From: Rhodoglobus sp.
Lineage (GTDB): Bacteria; Actinomycetota; Actinomycetes; Actinomycetales; Microbacteriaceae
DNA: 64,000 bases
Direction of reading: 5' to 3'
NCBI GenBank assembly: GCA_025463515.1
Contig: JAODAQ010000051.1
Location: forward strand, 62,001 to 126,000
Positions 58,442-64,000 of the stretch are shown in pieces; the first letter of the stretch is position 1; each line of letters starts with the position of its first letter. A model generated the notes under the pieces. That model was not told where the DNA came from. It saw only the letters and a list, made by a program, of their open reading frames with translations, and made no database searches. Both the position numbers and the translations under genes were made by a program.

Positions 58442-59680
58442 GTGACGGCATCGACCACCCCCACCGTGGCGCTCATCGGAACCCTCGATACCAAGGGCGC
58501 CGAGTACCAGTGGATGGCCGATCGGCTGGCCGAGCAGGGTCTCGCGGTCGTGGTCGTCGACACGGGCATCCGGGAGCCGCACGGGTTCGCCGGCGACGTC
58601 GAGTTCACCAGTGCGTCGGTGGCGGAGGCTGCGGGGAGCACGATCACGGCCCTCCGCGAGGGCAACGACCGGGGCGCCGCCGTGACGGCCATGGGCGTGG
58701 GGGCCGCGGCGATCACCGCCCGCCTCCTGGCCGAGAGCAGGCTCGACGGGGTGCTCGCCCTTGGCGGGAGCGGCGGGTCGTCGATAGCGGCCCGCGCTGT
58801 ACGCGAGCTCCCCGTCGGCCTTCCCAAGCTCATCGTCTCGACGATGGCCTCGGGGGACGTCTCGCCCTACGTCGGAGCGACCGACGTCACCCTGATGTAC
58901 TCCGTTGTCGACATCGCGGGCATCAACCAGGTCTCTCGCGCCGTGCTGGGCAACGCGGCGGCGGCGATCTCCGGTATGGCCCGGCAGCACCGGGAGCGGG
59001 CGGCGGTTGTGGTGGCCGGCCGTCCGCTCATCGGGGCGTCCATGTTCGGCGTCACGACGCCCGCTGTCGACGCGGCGCGCGAGCGGCTCGAGGAGCTCGG
59101 CTACGAGGTGCTCGTCTTCCACGCGACGGGCTCCGGCGGCAGGGCGCTCGAGTCCCTTGCCCGGTCCGGGATGCTCGCGGGAGTCCTCGATCTGACGACC
59201 ACCGAGCTCGCCGACGAGCTGGTGGGCGGCGTGCTCACCGCCGGGCCCGACCGCCTCACGGCGGCCGGGGCATCCGGGGTCCCGCAGGTGGTCAGCCTCG
59301 GCGCACTCGACATGGTCAACTTCGGGCCGGAGGACACGGTGCCCGAGCGCTTCGCCGACCGGCAGTTCTTCGTGCACAACGCCACGGTCACGCTCATGCG
59401 CACGACGGCGGACGAGAGCGCGCAGCTCGGCAGGATCGTGGGGGAGAAGATCGCGGGGGCCGGCCGTACGGTCCTCGTCATCCCGCGCGGCGGCGTCTCG
59501 GCGCTCGACGCCGACGGCATGCCGTTCCGCGACGAGGCTGCGGACGAGGCGCTCTTCGCCGCCGTGCTTGCGGCGGCCCCGGGCATCCCGGTCATCGACG
59601 ACCCCGCCAATATCAACGACTCGGGCCTCGCTCGACGGGCGGCGGATGCCCTGCACGACCTGATCGGAGCACAGTCATGA
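58442..59680 (+). CDS. Tm-1-like ATP-binding (UPF0261) protein
   Basis: A 412-aa protein of the Tm-1-like family. [33 protein letters not shown] is the family start, followed by [93 protein letters not shown] and [19 protein letters not shown] at 58442 with GGAGAG before it. The plant relative blocks a tobamovirus replicase; bacterial members have no settled role but are regularly paired with the TIM-barrel protein that follows (ATGA overlap). Confidence 0.92.
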   Translation: MTASTTPTVALIGTLDTKGAEYQWMADRLAEQGLAVVVVDTGIREPHGFAGDVEFTSASVAEAAGSTITALREGNDRGAAVTAMGVGAAAITARLLAESRLDGVLALGGSGGSSIAARAVRELPVGLPKLIVSTMASGDVSPYVGATDVTLMYSVVDIAGINQVSRAVLGNAAAAISGMARQHRERAAVVVAGRPLIGASMFGVTTPAVDAARERLEELGYEVLVFHATGSGGRALESLARSGMLAGVLDLTTTELADELVGGVLTAGPDRLTAAGASGVPQVVSLGALDMVNFGPEDTVPERFADRQFFVHNATVTLMRTTADESAQLGRIVGEKIAGAGRTVLVIPRGGVSALDADGMPFRDEAADEALFAAVLAAAPGIPVIDDPANINDSGLARRAADALHDLIGAQS

Positions 59681-60513
59681 TCGACCGCAGCACGGCGCTC
59701 GCGCGCTTCCGGGCCCAGGTCGCGGCGGGGAGGCCGATCATCGGCGCGGGAGCCGGCACCGGCATCTCCGCCAAGTCGGCCGAGGCCGGCGGCGTGGACC
59801 TGATCATCATCTACAACTCGGGCCGGTACCGGATGGCGGGCCGCGGCTCGCTCAGCGGGCTCCTCGCCTACGGCGACGCGAACCAGGTGGTCGTCGAGAT
59901 GAGCCGCGAGGTGCTGCCGATCGTGCGCGACACTCCCGTGCTCGCCGGCGTCAACGGCACCGATCCGTTCCGGATCATGGAGTACTTCCTCGACGACCTC
60001 AAGCGCATGGGATTCACGGGCGTGCAGAACTTCCCCACGGTCGGGCTGTTCGACGGCAACTTCCGCCAGAACCTGGAGGAGACGGGCATGGGCTACGACC
60101 TCGAGGTCGACATGATCCGGCTCGCCGCCGAGCGCGACCTGCTCACCACGCCCTACGTCTTCTCCACCGACGAGGCGACGGTCATGACCCAGGCGGGCGC
60201 TGACATCATCGTCGCGCACATGGGCCTCACCACCGCCGGCACGATCGGGGCGCACACGGCGCTGACCCTCGAAGAGTCGGCGGCAAGGGTCCAGGAGATC
60301 CGGGATGCCGCGGCCGCCGTCAACCCGGACGTGCTGGTCATCTGCCACGGCGGCCCCATCGCCGAGCCCGAGGACGCGGCGTACATCCTGCAGCACACGT
60401 CGGGGGTGGCCGGATTCTTCGGCGCCTCCTCCGCCGAGCGACTGCCCACGGAGCGGGCCATCAAGAAGCAGATCGAAGACTTCAAAGCCATCGAGTTCAC
60501 GGAGGAATCATGA
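59677..60513 (+). CDS. phosphoenolpyruvate-hydrolase-like TIM-barrel protein
   Basis: A 278-aa barrel of the PEP-hydrolase/'TIM-barrel signal transduction' family: [109 protein letters not shown] and [16 protein letters not shown]. The conserved acidic/His residues resemble those of phosphoenolpyruvate mutase-type enzymes. It overlaps both neighbours (ATGA, and 4 nt with the cupin). Substrate in this operon unknown. Confidence 0.88.
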   Translation: MIDRSTALARFRAQVAAGRPIIGAGAGTGISAKSAEAGGVDLIIIYNSGRYRMAGRGSLSGLLAYGDANQVVVEMSREVLPIVRDTPVLAGVNGTDPFRIMEYFLDDLKRMGFTGVQNFPTVGLFDGNFRQNLEETGMGYDLEVDMIRLAAERDLLTTPYVFSTDEATVMTQAGADIIVAHMGLTTAGTIGAHTALTLEESAARVQEIRDAAAAVNPDVLVICHGGPIAEPEDAAYILQHTSGVAGFFGASSAERLPTERAIKKQIEDFKAIEFTEES

Positions 60514-60917
60514 CCAAGCCCGACGACGTACAGACCAGGGTCTTCGACTGGGGAACCATCAAGTGGCTCGTGACGCCGCACCTCGTGGAGGGCGCGGGGC
60601 TGACGACCGGCGAGGTCATCATCTACCCCGGCCAGGGCCACGAGCCGCACCGGCACCCGGGCGAGGAAGAGGTGCTGTACGTGATCTCGGGGAAGGGCGC
60701 GCAGACTGTCGGTGACGGCGAGCCCTTCGACATCCAGGAGGGCGACGCGATCTACATCCCCCGCGACACGCTCCACTCCACCTTCAACACGACATGGAGC
60801 CCGCTGCGCCTGATCGCGGTCTACACCCCGGGCGGCGCCGAGACTGGTCTCGACGGGCTGCCGAATGCCCGCATCCTCGACGCCGGGGTCGCTCCGACCT
60901 GGACTCAGTCCCTCTAG
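60510..60917 (+). CDS. cupin-domain protein
   Basis: A 135-aa single cupin. Motif 1 [21 protein letters not shown] holds two His and a Glu for metal; motif 2 is [17 protein letters not shown]. Likely an isomerase, epimerase or lyase working on a sugar or keto acid. Its stop overlaps the start of the second cupin (TAGTG). Confidence 0.88.
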   Translation: MTKPDDVQTRVFDWGTIKWLVTPHLVEGAGLTTGEVIIYPGQGHEPHRHPGEEEVLYVISGKGAQTVGDGEPFDIQEGDAIYIPRDTLHSTFNTTWSPLRLIAVYTPGGAETGLDGLPNARILDAGVAPTWTQSL

Positions 60918-61282
60918 TGCCGGTCATCGAACCGGGAAGCTGGCTGCACGCGGAGACCCGGCCCGACTGGAGCGGCATCGGCTCGATCGGCAGGTTCGCC
61001 GTACCGACGGAGGGCGGCCGCTTCGAGCGACACCGCCACCGCGTCGAGGAGGTGTGGATGGTCTGGGAGGGCAAGGGCAAGATCGTCGTCGACGGCGGGG
61101 AGCGCTACGTGCAGGCCGGGGACATCGTGCTCACGAGGGCCGGCGACGTGCACGACATCGTGGAGGTGTACGAGACCCTGCGCGGCTTCTTCATCGAGAC
61201 CGGGCTGGAGGCGGGGCACGTCGACGGTGAGGCGCACGACGTGCCCGCGCTGCCCCTGCCCGCCGACTTCCCGTTAAGGTGA
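60917..61282 (+). CDS. cupin-domain protein (second)
   Basis: A 121-aa cupin beginning with GTG. Motif 1 ERHRHRVEEVWMVWEGKGKIVVDG and motif 2 AGDIVLTRAGDVHDIVEVYE keep the metal ligands. Different in sequence from the preceding cupin, so the two are not recent copies. Part of the same operon; precedes the epimerase gene by 4 nt. Confidence 0.85.
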   Translation: MPVIEPGSWLHAETRPDWSGIGSIGRFAVPTEGGRFERHRHRVEEVWMVWEGKGKIVVDGGERYVQAGDIVLTRAGDVHDIVEVYETLRGFFIETGLEAGHVDGEAHDVPALPLPADFPLR

Positions 61283-61286
61283 CCCC

Positions 61287-62135
61287 ATGCGCATAGCTGT
61301 GACCGGGTCGTCCGGGCTCCTCGGGCGGGCGACGGTCGACCGGCTCCGCGCCGAGGGCCACGAGGTGCTCGGCCTGGACATCACGGGCACCGGCGGCCCG
61401 GGCTTCACGCGCGTCGACTTCGGCGACTACGGGCAGACCCTCGACAGCCTGCTCGGGGTGACCGCCCGCCACGAGGGGCTCGACGCGATCGTGCATCTCG
61501 CCGCGATACCGGTGAACGGCCTCGTTCCCGACGCCGCGACCTTCCACAACAATCTCACCGTGTCGTTCAACGTCATGTTCGGGGCGCTGCGGGCGGGCAT
61601 CCGGACCATCGTCTACGCGTCGTCGATCACAGCGATGGGGTTCCCCTTCACGGTCGCGCCCGCGTCGCTGCCCGTCGACGAGACCGCTCTCGGCGCGTAC
61701 AACACGTACGGCCTCGGCAAGGTGCTCGAGGAGGCGATGGCCGGCCAGCTCGTGAACTGGCACGAGGGCACGAGCATCACCGCGCTGCGGTACACGAACG
61801 TGGTGGCACCCGACGGCTACGCGACCTTCGCGCGCGCGGGCGACCCCTCCTACCGCCGCGACCTGATCGGCAGCTACGTGGATGCCCGTGACGGCGCCCT
61901 GGCGGTGTCGCTCGCGCTCGCCCACGCGAAGCCGGGCTTCGAGGTCTACAACATCGCGGCGCCCGACTCGGGCCTGAGCATCCCCACGGCACAGGTTGCG
62001 GCCGACTGGTTCCCGGATGTCGCGATCACGAAGCCCCTCGCCGAGTTCGAGTCGCTCATGAGCACGGACAAGGCGCAGCGCGAGCTAGGCTTCCGCGCCG
62101 AGCACCTCTGGCGCGACAACTACACCGCCGGTTGA
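61287..62135 (+). CDS. NAD-dependent epimerase/dehydratase-family protein
   Basis: A 282-aa extended SDR. IAVTGSSGLLGRATVDRLRAEGHEVLGLDI is the NAD-binding start, and the catalytic pair lies in NTYGLGKVLEE (YxxxK); VVHLAA-like segment is IVHLAAIPVNG. Such short epimerase-like proteins in sugar operons are often aldose or uronate dehydrogenases. It ends the operon; its stop codon lies in a palindromic element. Confidence 0.85.
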   Translation: MRIAVTGSSGLLGRATVDRLRAEGHEVLGLDITGTGGPGFTRVDFGDYGQTLDSLLGVTARHEGLDAIVHLAAIPVNGLVPDAATFHNNLTVSFNVMFGALRAGIRTIVYASSITAMGFPFTVAPASLPVDETALGAYNTYGLGKVLEEAMAGQLVNWHEGTSITALRYTNVVAPDGYATFARAGDPSYRRDLIGSYVDARDGALAVSLALAHAKPGFEVYNIAAPDSGLSIPTAQVAADWFPDVAITKPLAEFESLMSTDKAQRELGFRAEHLWRDNYTAG

Positions 62136-62210
62136 GTAAGGCGCCCTGGCGCCTGTATCGAAACCCCGCACCGGAGCCTCCGGCGCCGGTGAAGCGCTTG
62201 ATACTCAACC
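62130..62210. repeat. dispersed palindromic element, copy 6 (right core altered)
   Basis: Left arm GGTTGAGTAAGGCGCC...TGTATCGAAACC and right end ATACTCAACC (to 62210). The inner right core is replaced by a GC-rich stem CGGAGCCTCCGG. It carries the stop codon of the epimerase gene (62133-62135) and separates it from a convergent glycosidase gene. Confidence 0.75.
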
Positions 62211-62219
62211 CGCCGAGGG

Positions 62220-63488
62220 TCAGTACTCCGTCACCATCGCGCGGCCGTCGAGGTACGCGATCATCTGCAGCACGAGGAAGTTCCAGTTCTGGAAGCCCTT
62301 CGTCATGATCGGCTCGCCGCTGTCGGGGTTGTAGTACTCGTGCAGGCTGCCGTTCGCGTCCAGGTCCTGGCCGAACAGCCGCACCGTGCGCTCGGCGAGG
62401 TCGCGGGCATCCTCGGCGAATCCGTACTTCTGCAGGCCGCGGAAGACCAGGTAGTTCGAGATTCCCCAGATCGGGCCGAGCCAGTTCGACGGGTTGTTGG
62501 AGGCGCGCAGGCTGTACTGCTTCTCGAGCCGCGAGAGCGAGCGCACGCCGTAGTTCGCGTGGAAGGTGCGGGTGTCGCGGTAGCGCTCGAGCATGCGCTC
62601 GGCCTGCTCCTGCGACGCGAAGCCCGCCCAGAGCGGCAGGAAGCTCGACCAGTTGTCGACGCGCAGCAGCACCGACGACCAGGTGCGCGGGGCGCCGCGG
62701 TGCAGCCAGTCCTCCGGGTCGATCGCGCGCAGGGTCAGGTCGACGCTGTAGTACGTGCCGTCGCGCTCGTCCCAGCAGTGCTCGTTGATCGCGTCGGCGA
62801 GGTCCTGGGCCCGCCCTCGCCAGACGTTGGCCTCGGGCACGCGCTCGAGCTCCTCGAGCAGGTAGCCGTAGGCGAGCAGCTCGCGGTAGAGCAGCGAGTT
62901 GAGGTAGATCGAGCCGCTCGACCGGTCCGCGCGGAAGTAGACGGAGGGGTCGTTGTCGACGCCGACCGCGAAGTCGGTCTGCCAGTAGGCGAGCCCGGTC
63001 TCCGGATGCACGTGGCTCTCCAGGTAGCGGTCGAGGAACAGCCCGAGCGTGTCGATGTGCGGGCGGATCCACTCCGCACTGCCCCGGCGCTGGCTGAGCA
63101 TCGCCGCGTTCTGGGCGATCACCGGCTTGTGCATGTTCTGCGAGAACCCGGCCGCGCGACCGGGGTCGCCGTGCAGGAGCATCCCGTCCGGCTTGATCTG
63201 GATGGGCATGACCCCGTCGGCGTCGGTGTGGCCGAGGAAGTTGAGGATGCTGCCCTGCTCGTACTCGAAGAAGTGGCCGGGCCGCGCGCTGTCGGCCTCG
63301 ACCTGGCCCATCACGACGCTCGTGAGCCAGGAGTCCCAGTCCCAGAGGGCTGTCGTGTAGTACGGGGAGTCGGGGCTGGTGGGCACGATGTACGGGTGCG
63401 CGATGATGCCGGCGGGCTCGCGCACCATCTGGTCGGTGTTGGCGAGAACGTGCGCCTCAAGGTCGCGCTTCCAACGTTCGAGCATCAT
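62220..63488 (-). CDS. GH63/trehalase-like (alpha/alpha toroid) glycoside hydrolase
   Basis: A 422-aa protein. YTTALWDWDSWLTSVVMGQVEAD has the WDWDSW motif (catalytic Asp) of GH63 and related glycosidases; further: GVMPIQIKPDGM, AQNAAMLSQRRGS, GLAYWQTDFAVGVDNDPSVYFRADRSSGSIYLNSLLYRELLAYG, NYGVRSLSRLEKQYSLRASNNPSNWLGPIWGISNYLV and LHEYYNPDSGEPIMTKGFQNWNFL, the last with the probable catalytic Glu. No signal peptide. AAAAGGAG lies just before two ATGs (63488, 63485). Convergent with the epimerase operon, co-directional with the dehydrogenase upstream. Confidence 0.85.
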   Translation of the reverse strand: MMLERWKRDLEAHVLANTDQMVREPAGIIAHPYIVPTSPDSPYYTTALWDWDSWLTSVVMGQVEADSARPGHFFEYEQGSILNFLGHTDADGVMPIQIKPDGMLLHGDPGRAAGFSQNMHKPVIAQNAAMLSQRRGSAEWIRPHIDTLGLFLDRYLESHVHPETGLAYWQTDFAVGVDNDPSVYFRADRSSGSIYLNSLLYRELLAYGYLLEELERVPEANVWRGRAQDLADAINEHCWDERDGTYYSVDLTLRAIDPEDWLHRGAPRTWSSVLLRVDNWSSFLPLWAGFASQEQAERMLERYRDTRTFHANYGVRSLSRLEKQYSLRASNNPSNWLGPIWGISNYLVFRGLQKYGFAEDARDLAERTVRLFGQDLDANGSLHEYYNPDSGEPIMTKGFQNWNFLVLQMIAYLDGRAMVTEY

Positions 63489-63496
63489 TACTCCTT

Positions 63497-64000
63497 TTAA
63501 TACCCGGCGTGCCGGTCGACTGTGTCAGCGAGTTCTCCACCGCGCACGAAGCGCGGCAGGTTCGCCAGGAACGACTCGATGGCGCGGGCCCTCGAGCCGG
63601 TGCTGGTCGAGGCGTTGTGCGGGGTGACGATGACGTTCGGCAGGTCCCACAGGATGCTGTCGGCGGGCAGTGGCTCGACGTGGTGCGCGTCGAGGGCCGC
63701 CCCCGCGATCCGGCCCTCCACGAGCGCGCTCGTGAGCGCTGCCTCATCGGCCACGGCGCCGCGGGAGTAGTTGATGTAGAACGCGGTGGGCTTCATCGCG
63801 CGGAACTCGGCCTCGCCGAGCATCCCCCGCGAGTCGGGCGTGAGGGGCGCGGTCACGACGACGAAGTCGCACTCGGCGAGCATCTCGGCGAGCCGATCGG
63901 GCGGGTAGACGGCGTCGACCGAGTCGTCGCCCCCGGGCGTCCGGCGCGTGGCGAGCACGCGCATCCCGAGCGCGCGCGCGACCTGTGCAAGGTGCCGGCC
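63497..64000 (-). CDS. D-isomer-specific 2-hydroxyacid dehydrogenase (C-terminal part, cut by window edge)
   Basis: The visible 167 residues are the NAD-binding and C-terminal parts: GRHLAQVARALGMRVLATRR at the window edge, FVVVTAPLTPDSRGMLGEAEFRAMKPTAFYINYSRGAVADEAALTSALVEGRIAGAALDAHHVEPLP, and VIVTPHNASTST with the catalytic His. This matches glyoxylate/hydroxypyruvate-type reductases. The N-terminus lies beyond 64000. It precedes the GH63-like gene on the same strand with an 8-nt gap, so both are probably in one operon. Confidence 0.9.
   Translation of the reverse strand, partial: GRHLAQVARALGMRVLATRRTPGGDDSVDAVYPPDRLAEMLAECDFVVVTAPLTPDSRGMLGEAEFRAMKPTAFYINYSRGAVADEAALTSALVEGRIAGAALDAHHVEPLPADSILWDLPNVIVTPHNASTSTGSRARAIESFLANLPRFVRGGELADTVDRHAGY

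Overview
The window is high-GC DNA from an actinobacterium, most likely a member of Microbacteriaceae. Signs of this are the G/C-ending codons, frequent GTG starts, 1-4 nt stop/start overlaps (ATGA, GTGA, TGATG), a fused CydDC, F420/Ddn-like and Tm-1-like proteins, and dispersed palindromic repeats of the form GGTTGAGTAG...GTATCGAAACC...GGTTTCGATAC...CTACTCAACC. The family assignment is inference; no rRNA or tRNA gene is present to confirm it.

Layout. 0-8 kb: arginine and tryptophan catabolism (Lrp regulator, ddaH-rocD, an oxidoreductase, kynU), an LtrA membrane protein, and an HxlR regulator divergent from two DoxX proteins and an acyl-CoA dehydrogenase-like protein. 8-15.3 kb: cytochrome bd oxidase genes cydA-cydB-cydDC (minus strand), divergent from a BlaI-type repressor and M56 peptidase pair, with a striking phased operator array between them. 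15.6-26.4 kb: a first glycan-use locus with an SGNH hydrolase, a GH36 alpha-galactosidase, an ABC importer, a GH95 alpha-fucosidase, a CE7 esterase and a ROK regulator. 26.4-27.1 kb: a Phd/VapC toxin-antitoxin pair.

27.1-44 kb: a complete set of genes for oxidative, non-phosphorylating L-fucose breakdown (fucose mutarotase, dehydrogenase, lactonase, fuconate dehydratase, ketodeoxyfuconate dehydrogenase, diketo-acid hydrolase). It comes with an importer, a large unclassified glycosidase, a second acid-sugar dehydratase and regulators of the GntR and ROK families. The expected products are pyruvate and L-lactate, and an lldR-lldD L-lactate dehydrogenase operon lies directly beside the pathway.

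44-56 kb: L-rhamnose use (rhaM-rhaI-rhaD/dehydrogenase fusion-rhaB on the minus strand; an RbsA-type rhamnose importer on the plus strand; two paralogous LacI regulators). This route also ends in L-lactate, through L-lactaldehyde. 56.3-64 kb: a repeat-rich gap, a Ddn-like protein, and then a LacI-controlled operon of uncertain role (Tm-1-like/UPF0261 protein, PEP-hydrolase-like TIM barrel, two cupins, a sugar-nucleotide-type epimerase), followed by a GH63-like glycosidase and the end of a 2-hydroxyacid dehydrogenase gene cut by the window edge.

Taken together, 15.6-64 kb reads as a deoxyhexose (fucose and rhamnose) scavenging region, probably aimed at plant or algal polysaccharides. Dispersed repeats have left clear marks on the genes: they supply the stop codons of seven genes, lie over the start codon of the rhamnulose-phosphate aldolase gene, form an in-frame insertion in that same gene, and leave a relic in the linker of the CydDC fusion.
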